Shown: positions 41,215 through 50,387, counted from the stretch's first letter. The stretch: 64,000 bases of DNA from Paenibacillus sacheonensis (GCF_009909195.1 NZ_JAAAMU010000003.1:248001-312000); one strand, 5' to 3'. Numbers and translations: made by a program. Notes: generated from the sequence alone by a model not told the origin.

Positions 41215-41970
41215 ATGGCTACTATTCATAACCGGTTATACAAGAACAAAGCAGCGCTGAACGTGCTGGCGGGAAGCGTCGACAACGCGCGCGCGGTCTA
41301 CGAAGCGGCGGAGGGTTACGTCCTCGTCGGCGTGCTCTCCAAGGCTTACGCCGATGCTCCGTCCGCTGTCGAAGCCATGAAACGGTACGGCGCGTCGATC
41401 GAAGACGCGGTATCGATTGGACTCGGCGCGGGAGACAACCGTCAAGGGGCGGTGGTGGCGGAGGTCGTCCGGTCGTACGAAGGCAGCCACATCAATCAGA
41501 TCTTCCCTGCCGTCGGCGCCACCAGCGCCAACCTGGGCAGCCGCGACAGCTGGATCAACGCGCTCGTGTCGCCCTGCGGACGGCCGGGTTACGTGAATAT
41601 CTCGACGGGCGTGTTCAGCGCGGCCGCCGAGGAGAAAGCGATCGTCCCGGTCAAAGCCGCGATCGCGCTGGTCCGGGATATGGGCGGGCATGCGCTGAAA
41701 TATTTTCCGATGCAGGGACTGAAGCTCGAGGAAGAGTACCGCGCCGTCGCCAAGGCATGCGGCGAGGAAGGCTTCGCGCTGGAGCCGACCGGCGGCATCG
41801 ACCTGGACAACTTCGGGAGAATTGTGGAGATCGCGCTGGAAGCGGGCGTTCCGCGGGTCATTCCGCATGTCTACTCGTCGATCGTCGATCCGGCGAGCGG
41901 CGATACGCGCGTGGAGGATGTGCGGACGCTGCTCGGCGAACTGAAGGGACTGGTAGATCGTTATGTCTAG
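41215..41970 (+). CDS. dgaF: DgaF-like KDPG aldolase
   Basis: Cytosolic class I aldolase of 251 residues. GGHALKYFPMQGLKLEEEY carries the likely Schiff-base lysine region, and GFALEPTGGIDLDNFG is the phosphate-binding end of the barrel. It splits 2-keto-3-deoxy-6-phosphogluconate into pyruvate and glyceraldehyde-3-phosphate. GGGGGAGA is 8 nt before the ATG. The last 8 nt overlap the kinase gene, consistent with a tightly coupled pathway. Confidence 0.85.
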   Translation: MATIHNRLYKNKAALNVLAGSVDNARAVYEAAEGYVLVGVLSKAYADAPSAVEAMKRYGASIEDAVSIGLGAGDNRQGAVVAEVVRSYEGSHINQIFPAVGATSANLGSRDSWINALVSPCGRPGYVNISTGVFSAAAEEKAIVPVKAAIALVRDMGGHALKYFPMQGLKLEEEYRAVAKACGEEGFALEPTGGIDLDNFGRIVEIALEAGVPRVIPHVYSSIVDPASGDTRVEDVRTLLGELKGLVDRYV

Positions 41971-42982
41971 GATCGCCGCGTTCGGCGAGGTGATGATGCG
42001 CCTGGAGACGCCGGGCTACTCGACGCTGTCGCAGAGCGGGAGCCTCGCGTACTCCTTCTCGGGGAGCGGGGTCAACGTCGTCTCGGCGCTGTCCCGCTTC
42101 GGCCATGAGACTTACTTGGCCAGCACGCTGCCGGACAATTCGCTGGGCGACGCCGCGCTGTCGTATCTGCGCAAGCTGGGCGTTCAGACGACGTTCGTGA
42201 ACCGGGGCGGCCGTTACGTCGGCATGTATTTCCTGGAGCGCGGCTTCGGGATCCGCCCGGGCAAGGTCACGTACACCGACCGGCTCGGCAGTAGCTTTAA
42301 CACCGTGCCCCATGACCCGGCCGACTGGGAACGGATCGCCGATGCAGTGGACGCGGTGCATTTCTGCGGCATTACGCTGGCGATGAACGAGCTTGCGCGC
42401 ACGCAGATCAAACGGCTGGCGAGCGTGGTCAAGAGCCGCGGCGGCAAGGTGATTTTCGACTGCAACTACCGTCCGTCGCTATGGGGCGAAGACGGCCATG
42501 CCCGGGCCAAGCCGCATTATCGCGAGATGCTGGAGCTGGCGGATATCGTCTTCATGAACGAGAAGGACGCGCTGCTGACGCTTGGCATGACCAGCAGCAG
42601 CGGCGCCGAGGATCCGTTGTCGCAACTGCTCGAGCTCATCCCGCAAGTGGCGAAGCAATACGGCATCGGTACGATTGCCGGCACGCATCGCCGCGTTAAC
42701 GCGGATAATACCCACACGTTGACCGGCTATTTGCACGCGGATGGGGCATTTTGGTTCGCGCAGCCGTCCACCTTCGCGGTATACGATCGGGTCGGCGCCG
42801 GCGATGCGTATGCGAGCGGCATCATGCACGCCTGCCTGCGCGGCGACGATCCGCAATACGCGGTCGATTATGCGACGGCGGCGGCGGTGCTCGCGCACAC
42901 GGTGCACGGGGATACGCCGCTGGCGTCGGAAGCCGATGTCGTGAAGGCGATGTCCAGAAAGGCCGGCGACATCGAACGGTGA
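41963..42982 (+). CDS. kdgK: PfkB-family sugar kinase, probable KDG kinase
   Basis: 339 residues of the ribokinase fold. The N-terminal FGEVMMRLETPGYSTLSQSG and GSGVNVVSALSRFGHETYL bind substrate; KVIFDCNYRPSLWGEDG is typical of 2-keto-3-deoxygluconate kinases; DRVGAGDAYASGIMHA holds the catalytic aspartate and anion hole. It would phosphorylate KDG to KDPG for DgaF. It overlaps dgaF and precedes the GntR gene by 29 nt. Other 2-keto sugar acids cannot be excluded. Confidence 0.85.
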   Translation: MSRIAAFGEVMMRLETPGYSTLSQSGSLAYSFSGSGVNVVSALSRFGHETYLASTLPDNSLGDAALSYLRKLGVQTTFVNRGGRYVGMYFLERGFGIRPGKVTYTDRLGSSFNTVPHDPADWERIADAVDAVHFCGITLAMNELARTQIKRLASVVKSRGGKVIFDCNYRPSLWGEDGHARAKPHYREMLELADIVFMNEKDALLTLGMTSSSGAEDPLSQLLELIPQVAKQYGIGTIAGTHRRVNADNTHTLTGYLHADGAFWFAQPSTFAVYDRVGAGDAYASGIMHACLRGDDPQYAVDYATAAAVLAHTVHGDTPLASEADVVKAMSRKAGDIER

Positions 42983-43011
42983 GACGGGGGAGCGGAGGAA
43001 GGGGAGCGGAG

Positions 43012-43734
43012 ATGAGCATCACGCGCAAGAAAGGACCGCTGTATCTGCAGGTCAAGAAAATCGTCAAGGATCGCATTCTCCACGGCGTCTATCCGCTCGG
43101 CGGCCACATCCCGCCCGAGCCTCAGCTGGAGAAGGAGTTCAACGTCAGCAAGATGACGGTGCGCAACGCGATCCGCGAGCTGGCGGAGGAAGGATACGTC
43201 GAGAAGAAAAGCGGCGTCGGCACCATCGTCCTCACGAACATGTCGATCTCGCGCCTCTCCAAGGGCAAACGCTTCACCGAGCTGCTCGTGGAAGAGGGAC
43301 ACCGCTTGGAGAAACGGCTCATCTCGACCGCCCGCGAGCGCCTGGCGCCGGGTACGGAGCTGCATGGCCTGCTGGGACCGAAGGCGATTCGCATCGAGCG
43401 GCTGTACGTATTGAACGAGCGTCCATACCTTCACATCCGTCACTACCTCGCCGATGCCGTGTGGCCCAAGTCGCGGCAGGAGAGGGGCGAGCTGCCGTTC
43501 GAATCGCTGTACGACCTGCTGGAAGAGCAGGGGATCGTGCTGGACAATTTCCGCGACGCCTTCTCGGTCGGCACGGCATCCGCCGAGACCGCCGGCCTGC
43601 TCGGCGTGCCGGAAGGGACGCCGCTGCTCGTTCGGCTTCGCCGTACTTATGATGTCGAGGGTCGGCTTGTCGAGTACAGCGTCGGGTATTATCAGACGGA
43701 GCAGCAGCCGTATTTGGTCAGCTACGACAAGTAA
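43012..43734 (+). CDS. GntR/HutC-family transcriptional regulator
   Basis: 240 residues. The winged HTH at about 10-75 (KIVKDRILHGVYPLGGHIPP and KMTVRNAIRELAEEGYVEKK) is followed by a UTRA-type ligand domain (IRIERLYVLNERPYLHIRHY and LLVRLRRTYDVEGRLVEYSV). Such regulators usually repress their own operon and respond to a sugar phosphate. It is the last gene of the dga-like operon. ATG 43012 follows GGGGAGCGGAG. The twin palindromes at 38923-38945 are its likely operator. Confidence 0.9.
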   Translation: MSITRKKGPLYLQVKKIVKDRILHGVYPLGGHIPPEPQLEKEFNVSKMTVRNAIRELAEEGYVEKKSGVGTIVLTNMSISRLSKGKRFTELLVEEGHRLEKRLISTARERLAPGTELHGLLGPKAIRIERLYVLNERPYLHIRHYLADAVWPKSRQERGELPFESLYDLLEEQGIVLDNFRDAFSVGTASAETAGLLGVPEGTPLLVRLRRTYDVEGRLVEYSVGYYQTEQQPYLVSYDK

Positions 43735-43794
43735 GGACCGTCTTGCGCGGAATTCGCAGGAGGACCTGCAAAGCGGAGGCAGCGTACCGTGTAA

Positions 43795-43902
43795 TTGAAG
43801 CAGTTGAAGCAGTTGAAGCAGTTGAAGCAGTTGAGCAGTTGAGGAAGTTGAGGCAGTTGAAGCAGTTGAATCAGTTGAAGCAATTGATGCAAATTGTAGC
43901 AA
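43795..43902. repeat. 9-bp tandem repeat array
   Basis: Eleven units of TTGAAGCAG with small variants (TTGAGCAG at 43831 lacks one base; TTGAGGAAG, TTGAATCAG, TTGATGCAA), ending in a decayed unit. It lies 60 nt after the gntR stop. No ORF with a ribosome site uses it. Confidence 0.9.
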
Positions 43903-44272
43903 GAAGCAGGGAGCGGTAGTCTTCTCACTCCGGATATCTTTCTATAGCATGGAATATGGCGCCCGCGGGTCTAACCCTGCGGCGCTGTTTGCCGTTTCCG
44001 CCGATTACGGATCCGCTTCCCTTCCTCCATTCTCCCCCCTGGAACAGCCCTCCCCCCGTGCTCGAAAATTTCGTGCCGAGGCTTGGCATGGCGGCAGAGC
44101 CCGCAGGCTGGTGGAGCGGCGCTCACGTCCATCGCGTCACGCCTATCGGTAACTTCATTCGCAGAGGCCGGAGCAGCCGCCGACGTGGAAGTAATTATTT
44201 TCCATGATTGAAATCCATGTCATCCGGTTAATTTAAATGGTCGCTTATTGCCTCATCCGAATAATTGGTACT

Positions 44273-44300
44273 TTGAATCAAATAATCAAATGATTATAAT
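44273..44300 (+). promoter_or_regulatory. Candidate promoter of opuCABCD
   Basis: TTGAAT (44273-44278) and TATAAT (44295-44300) with 16-nt spacing in AT-rich DNA, 42 nt before the opuCA start. Confidence 0.6.
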
Positions 44301-44341
44301 ACATTATTTGGAAAAGTAAAGACGTAAAGGACGGATACTTC

Positions 44342-45484
44342 ATGATTGTAATGAAAAACATCAATAAAGTGTACGCCGATGGTTATCAAGCATTAAAGAA
44401 TATCAATCTGGAATTCAAGCAGGGCGAACTGACCGTCCTGATCGGGCCAAGCGGCTGCGGGAAATCGACGACGATGAAAATGATCAATCATCTCGTCACG
44501 CCGACAAGCGGTTCGATCTTGATTAACGGCAGGGACACGCGCGAGATCGATACCGTCGAGCTGCGGCGCGACATCGGGTACGTCATTCAAAGCATCGGCT
44601 TGTTCCCCCATATGACGATCGGGCGCAATGTCGGGGTCGTCCCTCGGCTGAAGAAATGGAAGGCCGACCGCATCGAGCGGCGCGTCGACGAGCTGTTGAA
44701 GCTCGTGGGGCTCGATCCGGACACGTACCGCGACCGTTATCCATCCGAGCTGAGCGGCGGCCAGCAGCAGCGAATCGGCGTCATCCGCGCCTTTGCCGCG
44801 GATCCGGATATCATCCTCATGGACGAGCCGTTCAGCGCGCTCGATCCCATCAGCCGCGAGCAGCTGCAGGACGAGATCGTCCGGCTGCAGCAGGAGCTGC
44901 ACAAAACCATTATTTTCGTCACGCACGACATGGACGAGGCGCTCAAGATCGCCGACCGGATCGTGCTCATGAAGAGCGGGGAAGTCGTGCAAAGCGATAC
45001 GCCGGAGCGGATATTGCGGCATCCCGCCAATGAATTCGTCGCTTCCTTCATCGGACAGAAGCGGCTGCACCAGGAGGATCTCCTCTATGACAGCCCGACC
45101 GTTAACGAGGTCATGGTGAACCAGCCCGTTACCGCGTATCCCAACAAAGGATTGGCGGAAGCCATTACCATTATGGAACGGCGCAAGGTCGATACGCTGT
45201 TCATCATCGACCGGCAGCGGCAGCTGAAAGGCATCGTGTCGATCTATAACGTGCTGGAGCACTACGGGGACGAGAACATTACGGTGGCCGACGTCATGAA
45301 GCCCGTCCGATATTTCATTCGAAGCGGTTCCTTGCTGTCGGAGCCGGTAGAGATGATGAGTCACAATCAACTGTCCCACGTGGCCGTCATCGACGACCAG
45401 GATCGTCTCGTCGGGCTGGTCACGAGGGGCAGCATCGTGCGCCATCTGGCCGAGATCCTCCCGACTTCCGAGGAGGCGGTGTAA
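44342..45484 (+). CDS. opuCA: Osmoprotectant ABC transporter ATPase OpuCA
   Basis: 380 residues. The ATPase domain has Walker A GPSGCGKSTTMK near 39-50, signature ELSGGQQQRIGVIRA, Walker B ILMDEPFSALDP and H-loop FVTHDMDEAL. Two CBS domains follow from about residue 255 (VMVNQPVTAYPNKGLAEAIT and VMKPVRYFIRSGSLL); in OpuCA/OpuA these sense ionic strength or c-di-AMP. It energises uptake of carnitine, choline or glycine betaine under osmotic stress. It is first in a four-gene operon and has AAAGGA upstream. Confidence 0.95.
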   Translation: MIVMKNINKVYADGYQALKNINLEFKQGELTVLIGPSGCGKSTTMKMINHLVTPTSGSILINGRDTREIDTVELRRDIGYVIQSIGLFPHMTIGRNVGVVPRLKKWKADRIERRVDELLKLVGLDPDTYRDRYPSELSGGQQQRIGVIRAFAADPDIILMDEPFSALDPISREQLQDEIVRLQQELHKTIIFVTHDMDEALKIADRIVLMKSGEVVQSDTPERILRHPANEFVASFIGQKRLHQEDLLYDSPTVNEVMVNQPVTAYPNKGLAEAITIMERRKVDTLFIIDRQRQLKGIVSIYNVLEHYGDENITVADVMKPVRYFIRSGSLLSEPVEMMSHNQLSHVAVIDDQDRLVGLVTRGSIVRHLAEILPTSEEAV

Positions 45485-45487
45485 CGA

Positions 45488-46147
45488 ATGGCTGCTTATT
45501 GGTCTTTCCTGCAGGAACGCAGCTCCGACATTCTGCATGCGCTGGGCCAGCATCTGGCCCTGTCGCTCACGGCTATCCTTCTAGGTACCCTCTTCGCGGT
45601 ACCGCTCGGCATCGCGCTTGTATATAACCGGGTAAGATGGATCAACGTCAGCGTGTTCTTCGTCGCGAATCTGCTGCAGACCGTGCCGAGCCTGGCTCTC
45701 CTCGCCGTGCTTATCCCCCTCATGGGGATCGGCACCAAGCCGGCGGTCGTCGCGCTGCTGCTGTATGCCATCATGCCGATTCTGCGCAATACCTATGACG
45801 GCTTCGAATCCGTCGACCGCAACGTGCTCGATTCGGCGCGGGGTATGGGGTACGGAACGATGCAGCGGATCCTGCTTATTCAGCTGCCGCTGTCGCTGCC
45901 CTATATCATGTCGGGCATCCGGGTGACGATGGTTTATATCATCAGCTGGGCGACGCTGGCAACCTTGATCGGCGCCGGCGGCCTGGGCCAGCTGATCGTG
46001 TCGGGCATGGCGGTCAACAAGCCGGAGCTGATCGTGACGGGCGCGCTGGGCGCGATCCTGCTCGCTTTGCTCGTGGATCAGGTGCTCGGCATCCTCGAGA
46101 AATGGTTGACCAGGCGGTTCGGCGGTGCGAGGAGAATGTCGATTTAA
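45488..46147 (+). CDS. opuCB: Osmoprotectant ABC transporter permease OpuCB
   Basis: Inner-membrane subunit, 219 residues with about six membrane segments (LALSLTAILLGTLFAVPLGI, FFVANLLQTVPSLALLAVLI). The motif VPSLALLAVLIPLMGIGTKP and RNTYDGFESVDRNVLDSARG, the ATPase-docking loop, are typical of OpuCB/OpuCD. It begins 3 nt after opuCA and is followed by the binding-protein gene, the standard opuC order. Confidence 0.93.
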   Translation: MAAYWSFLQERSSDILHALGQHLALSLTAILLGTLFAVPLGIALVYNRVRWINVSVFFVANLLQTVPSLALLAVLIPLMGIGTKPAVVALLLYAIMPILRNTYDGFESVDRNVLDSARGMGYGTMQRILLIQLPLSLPYIMSGIRVTMVYIISWATLATLIGAGGLGQLIVSGMAVNKPELIVTGALGAILLALLVDQVLGILEKWLTRRFGGARRMSI

Positions 46148-46161
46148 CATGGAGGACAAGG

Positions 46162-47061
46162 ATGATTGCGAAACTGAACCATACGATAACGCTGCTCGTT
46201 CTGTGCGCGATGGCGATGCTGCTCGGTGCATGCGGCACCGGAAATACGTTCACGATCGGCGCGCAGACCTTTACCGAAACCAAAATTTTAGCCGAGATGT
46301 ACAAAGCGCTGATCGAGGATCGGACGGACGTTAACGTGGAGATCATTCCGGATCTCGCGTCGAGCCCGGTCGTGCTGCAAGCCATCAAACGCAACGACCT
46401 TCAGATGGGGACGCTGTATTCCGGCGAAATCTTCAATAACCATTTTCCGATTCAGGATACGAAGGACCGCAAGCAAGTACTGGCGCAAGCGCAGGCGGGC
46501 TTCAAGAAATATTACGATCTCGACTGGCTGGACCCGCTGGGGTTCGAGAACACGTATGCGTTTACGGTGCGCGCGGATCTGGCTAAAGCCAAGGGCTACG
46601 AGAATATATCCGATATTCAAGCGGATGCGGCAGGCATGCGTCTGGGCGTCGATACGTCATGGCTGGAACGCGCTTCGGACGGCTATCCCGCTTTCTCCGC
46701 GTTTTATGGCATCACGTTCGGCAAGGCGTTCCCGATGGAACTGAGCCTCGTCTATAAAGCGGTCGCCCAAGATCAAGTCGATATCGTGCTTGCTTACTCC
46801 ACCGACTCGCGTCTGAAAGCCTACCGGCTGAAGACGTTGAAGGACGACAAGCATTTCTTCCCGCCCTACGACGCTTCGCCGGTCATTCGCGACGATGCCG
46901 CCAAGAAGTATCCGGGCGTGACGGAAGCCGTATCGGAGCTGATCGGGACGATCGACGAACAGACGATGATCGACCTGAACTACGAAGTCGACATCGAGAA
47001 GAAGAGCGAACGCGAAGTCGCGCTCGCCTACTTGAAACGAGTCGGCCTGCTCCAAGCATAA
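46162..47061 (+). CDS. opuCC: Osmoprotectant-binding lipoprotein OpuCC
   Basis: 299 residues. The signal peptide LLVLCAMAMLLGAC ends in a lipobox with the cysteine near residue 22. The mature part starts with TFTIGAQTFTETKILAEMYK, the OpuAC/ProX-type binding fold, and includes DLQMGTLYSGEIFNN and VDTSWLERASDGYPAF. ATG 46162 is used because GGAGG (46151-46155) is 6 nt upstream; the longer frame from 46102 would overlap opuCB. It captures the quaternary ammonium solute outside the cell. Confidence 0.93.
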   Translation: MIAKLNHTITLLVLCAMAMLLGACGTGNTFTIGAQTFTETKILAEMYKALIEDRTDVNVEIIPDLASSPVVLQAIKRNDLQMGTLYSGEIFNNHFPIQDTKDRKQVLAQAQAGFKKYYDLDWLDPLGFENTYAFTVRADLAKAKGYENISDIQADAAGMRLGVDTSWLERASDGYPAFSAFYGITFGKAFPMELSLVYKAVAQDQVDIVLAYSTDSRLKAYRLKTLKDDKHFFPPYDASPVIRDDAAKKYPGVTEAVSELIGTIDEQTMIDLNYEVDIEKKSEREVALAYLKRVGLLQA

Positions 47062-47119
47062 GGAGCGGCATCGTCGCCGAAGAGTTACTACATTAATAAA
47101 AGGAAAGGAGGATCCATGA

Positions 47120-47827
47120 ATGGTAGAGCCTCATTTAACGTTTTGGGATTTCATCGATTACGTGCAGCGCAACTCCGGCATGCTGCTCGGCTACTTGGTC
47201 CAACATATCATGATGGTGCTCACCGGCGTCGGGTTCGCATTTCTCGTCGGCGTTCCGCTCGGCGCGCTCTGCACGCGACACCGCGCGCTGGCTCGCGTCA
47301 TACTGGCCGTCATGAATATCTTGCAGGTCATCCCGAGCTTAGCGATGCTGGTCCTGCTCCTGCTTCTGATGGGTCTCGGATCCACGACGGTAACCGTCGG
47401 CTTGTTTCTCTATTCGCTGAATCCCATCGTGCGGAATACGTACATCGGGCTGCAGCAGATCAACCCGAGCTATATTGAAGCGGGACGCGGCGTAGGCATG
47501 AACGCGATGCAAATTCTGTTCCAGATTCGGTTCCCGCTCGCTTTGACCTACATCATGACGGGGCTGCGGGTCTCCGCCGTAATCGCGATCGGGGTCGCTA
47601 CGATCGCCCCGCTCGTCGGCGGAAGCGGACTCGGCCGAGAGATCTATGCGGGCATCAACAACGGGAACACGCTGCGCCTCTTCGCGGGCGCGGTTCCCGC
47701 GGCGCTGCTCGCGATCGCGGCCGACATCGTGCTCGGCATCCTTCAGCGCAAGCTGAAGGTGGACCGCAGACGTTCCAAGAACGTCCTTCCTCCGGTGCCC
47801 AAAGCGCAAGCCAAAGCCGAAGCGTAA
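47120..47827 (+). CDS. opuCD: Osmoprotectant ABC transporter permease OpuCD
   Basis: 235 residues, about six membrane segments, homologous in design to OpuCB (LQVIPSLAMLVLLLLLMGLG and RNTYIGLQQINPSYIEAGRG). AAAGGAGG ends 8 nt before ATG 47120. It completes the opuCABCD operon. The last 30 residues are basic and Lys/Ala-rich. A terminator lies at 47994, with a 170-nt stretch between that shows nothing else. Confidence 0.93.
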   Translation: MVEPHLTFWDFIDYVQRNSGMLLGYLVQHIMMVLTGVGFAFLVGVPLGALCTRHRALARVILAVMNILQVIPSLAMLVLLLLLMGLGSTTVTVGLFLYSLNPIVRNTYIGLQQINPSYIEAGRGVGMNAMQILFQIRFPLALTYIMTGLRVSAVIAIGVATIAPLVGGSGLGREIYAGINNGNTLRLFAGAVPAALLAIAADIVLGILQRKLKVDRRRSKNVLPPVPKAQAKAEA

Positions 47828-47993
47828 GCAGGGCGTCAAATCGGAGTCAAACCGGAAGTCGAATCCTCTGGGAACGCGAATAAGATAAAACATTCAAACT
47901 TAGTATGCTTCGCGATTGTATGTTTATGACATAGGCTCGGAGATCGAACGAGCGCACGGCCAAGCAAGAAGGCCCGCATGCTTAATCGAACGA

Positions 47994-48045
47994 CAAAAAC
48001 GCGTTGATGGCGTCCCCTCGGGGATCGCGATCAACGCGTTTTTTG
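47994..48045. terminator. Terminator of opuCABCD
   Basis: AAAACGCGTTGAT pairs with ATCAACGCGTTTT over a 24-nt loop that itself has CCCC/GGGG pairing, followed by TT. It lies between convergent genes. Confidence 0.8.
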
Positions 48046-48085
48046 CCTGCGTCAGTATGCTTGCCGGCGACCCGGCATGGGCCTG

Positions 48086-48733
48086 TTAACTGTCCTTGTC
48101 GTTCTTCTCCGTATCCGGCGGATACGACTTCTCGAATTCCTTCAAGCCGACGACGTACGCTTCGATCTGCTCGGGCGTCATCTGATGCGACTCGAACAGC
48201 TTGCCGGAGCGCGCCTCCGCGAGCAATTGCTCGAGCCAGGTTTTCTCCGTCTCGCCGAATCGAATGAAGCCTTCGATCATCAGCGAGGAGCCGCGGGGGA
48301 TAAGATCCCCTTTCAGCTCGAGTATGGCTTTCATTCGGGCAATGCGCATCTCGCAGTCTTCCAACTGCTTCAATACGAGCGCTTCGATCTTGTCGGTATG
48401 GCCGTGGCGCACGAACGGCATCGCCAGAAACAAGGGATGCTGCGGAAAGGAAGTCATCTTGAACTGTTCTTCCAATAGAAGGAGGAACGCTTCGCGGCCG
48501 CTCTCCGTAATGCGGTAAATGGTTTTGTCCGGCCGATTATCGCCCGGAACCGCGACGACTTCGGCTGCTTCGATCAGTCCGTCCTGCCGCAGCTGGTCGA
48601 CGGCGTAGTACAGCGAACCGTCTCTCAGCTTGAAGCATTCATTCCAATTACGCAGCTTGATCGTCTGCCGAATCTCGTAAGGATGCCGCTCGCGTTCCAT
48701 TAACAGCCCTAAAATCAAGAGCCTCATGGACAT
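48086..48733 (-). CDS. PadR-family transcriptional regulator
   Basis: 215 residues. The winged HTH is at about 3-80 (LLILGLLMERERHPYEIRQT, LYYAVDQLRQDGLIEAAEVV and the wing DKTIYRITESGREAFLLLLE), followed by the PadR C-terminal helical dimerisation region. PadR proteins repress drug-efflux or phenolic-acid genes and release DNA on ligand binding. It starts 7 nt behind the MFS gene stop, so it is the second gene of that operon and probably represses it through the twin palindromes at 50361-50406. Confidence 0.92.
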   Translation of the reverse strand: MSMRLLILGLLMERERHPYEIRQTIKLRNWNECFKLRDGSLYYAVDQLRQDGLIEAAEVVAVPGDNRPDKTIYRITESGREAFLLLLEEQFKMTSFPQHPLFLAMPFVRHGHTDKIEALVLKQLEDCEMRIARMKAILELKGDLIPRGSSLMIEGFIRFGETEKTWLEQLLAEARSGKLFESHQMTPEQIEAYVVGLKEFEKSYPPDTEKNDKDS

Positions 48734-48739
48734 GGTAGT

Positions 48740-50344
48740 TTATCTCCCTTGTACGGATGGCGCCGGCTTACCGCCGTCGAGTTGGGAACCCGTATTGCCC
48801 GCCGCTGCGCCCGGGGCGCCTTGCTGGCCGGCTTTACGGACTTCCAGGCGGGCACGGCCGAGCAGGAACACGAAGATGATCGCCACGATCGGCAGAATGA
48901 CCGACCATTGGAAGATCGCGACGACCGAATCCGAGAACTGCGCAAGCAGCTTGTTCACGATGTCGGCCGGCAGGCCCATTTTCTGCTGCATCTCCGGATC
49001 GAGCAGCACTTGGCCGCCTTTGATCTGTTCCGCAAGCTGCGGATTCATGTTCGGCATCTCGGCGATGTTCGTTTGGAACGACGATTTCTGAATGGCGCCG
49101 AAGACCGCGATCCCAAGCGCGGAGCCGATCGTGCGGAAGAAGGTGATCAGGGACGACGACGTGCCCTTGTATTGCGGCGGCACGGCGTTGAGCGTCGAAA
49201 TGTTGAGCAGCGAGAACGATACGCCGATGCCGAGGCCGACGACGATCATATAGAGCGAGATCAGGAGCCGGCTGGATTCGTCGTTCATGGCGAAGCCGAG
49301 CAATGCCGTGCCGACGATGAGCATAATGGCGGATACCAGCATGACGTCGCGGTAGCGGAATCTAGTGACGACGCGGCCGCCGATTTGGCTGCTGGCTACG
49401 ACGCCGAGCATCATCGGGATCATGACGGTGCTTGTTTGCGTAGCCGTCTTATGGAAGACGCCCTGGATGAACAGCGGGATGTAAGAAGCGGTCGAGATCA
49501 TGACGGCCCCGTACAGCAGGCTGATGGCCATGCTGCTCGTCACGACGTTGTTCTTGAACAAGCCGAGCTTGATGATCGGATCCTTCACGGCGCGCTCCAC
49601 GAGCAGGAAGCCGACGAGGAACAGACCGGAAGCGACGAAGAGCAAGATCGTCTTTGCCGCGCTCCACGCCCAGCCGTCCGTGCCGCCAAGCTCCAGGCCG
49701 AACATCAGGAAGAGGACGAAGCCGGTCAGCATGATCGCGCCGAGCCAGTCGATGGACTGCTTGCGCGTGTTCTTGTTCTCGTGGTACGCCTTCGCGATGA
49801 ACAGCAGCGACAGGATACCGAGCGGAACGTTAATGTAGAAAATCCAACGCCAGCTGATGTTGTCGGTAATCAATCCGCCCAGAATCGGGCCGAATACGCT
49901 GGAGATGCCGAAGACGGCGCCGAAGAGCCCCATCATTTTGCCGCGTTTCTCGGCAGGGAACAGATCGAAAATGATGGTGAATACGATCGGCATGATAGCC
50001 CCGCCGCCGATCCCTTGGATGGCGCGGTAAATGATGAGCTGCTCCATGTTCTGCGCCGTTCCGCATAGGACGGAGCCCAGCATGAACAGCGCGAGGCCGG
50101 TCACGACAAACGTCTTGCGTCCGTACATATCCGACAGTTTGCCGAAGATCGGCGTCGAGACGACCATCGCGATCATGTAGGCGGAATAGACCCAAATGAA
50201 TTTGTCGAGTCCTCCCAGCTGCTTGATGATGGTGCCCATTGCCGTCGACACGATGGTTTGGTCAAGCGCCGTAATAAACAAGCCGAGCATGAGGCCTGCA
50301 ATGACGAGCTTGACGTTGCTGCGATTTGCGTCCAATATGGTCAT
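48740..50344 (-). CDS. DHA2-family MFS efflux transporter (EmrB/QacA)
   Basis: About 534 residues and 14 membrane segments. ALDQTIVSTAMGTIIKQLGG in segment 1 is the DHA2 signature and GKLSDMYGRKTFVVTGLALF is motif A. It exports drugs or toxic metabolites by proton antiport. The start is uncertain: ATG 50344 is given; ATG 50362 and 50398 have no ribosome site and lie in the operator region, and TTG 50335 has AAAGGG 9 nt upstream. The C-terminal tail is Gly/Ala-rich. It is followed by the padR gene in the same operon. Confidence 0.92.
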   Translation of the reverse strand: MTILDANRSNVKLVIAGLMLGLFITALDQTIVSTAMGTIIKQLGGLDKFIWVYSAYMIAMVVSTPIFGKLSDMYGRKTFVVTGLALFMLGSVLCGTAQNMEQLIIYRAIQGIGGGAIMPIVFTIIFDLFPAEKRGKMMGLFGAVFGISSVFGPILGGLITDNISWRWIFYINVPLGILSLLFIAKAYHENKNTRKQSIDWLGAIMLTGFVLFLMFGLELGGTDGWAWSAAKTILLFVASGLFLVGFLLVERAVKDPIIKLGLFKNNVVTSSMAISLLYGAVMISTASYIPLFIQGVFHKTATQTSTVMIPMMLGVVASSQIGGRVVTRFRYRDVMLVSAIMLIVGTALLGFAMNDESSRLLISLYMIVVGLGIGVSFSLLNISTLNAVPPQYKGTSSSLITFFRTIGSALGIAVFGAIQKSSFQTNIAEMPNMNPQLAEQIKGGQVLLDPEMQQKMGLPADIVNKLLAQFSDSVVAIFQWSVILPIVAIIFVFLLGRARLEVRKAGQQGAPGAAAGNTGSQLDGGKPAPSVQGR

Positions 50345-50360
50345 CCCTTTCTCTTGAGAC

Positions 50361-50378
50361 ATACTCAAATTTGAATAT
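50361..50378. promoter_or_regulatory. Palindromic operator 2 (PadR site candidate)
   Basis: ATACTCAAATTTGAATAT, nearly identical to operator 1 and exactly 30 bp from it, located downstream of the predicted transcription start. Confidence 0.65.
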
Positions 50379-50387
50379 CCATTGTTC

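Larger units (their letters stand above)
43735..44341. other. 607-bp region between gntR and opuCA
   Basis: Holds the 9-bp repeat array (43795-43902), about 300 bp of GC-rich sequence with no recognisable gene, and an AT-rich stretch from 44190 containing the opuC promoter candidate. Confidence 0.55.

Noticed and set aside
42868-43902. 344-codon minus-strand frame reading the 9-bp array as a QLL repeat
   Set aside because: It is antisense to the GntR gene with no start signal; the repeat-encoded stretch is a by-product of a multiple-of-three unit, and one unit has 8 bp.
43949-44207. Short plus-strand frames before opuCA
   Set aside because: Pro/Arg/Ser-rich translations with no start signal or family resemblance.
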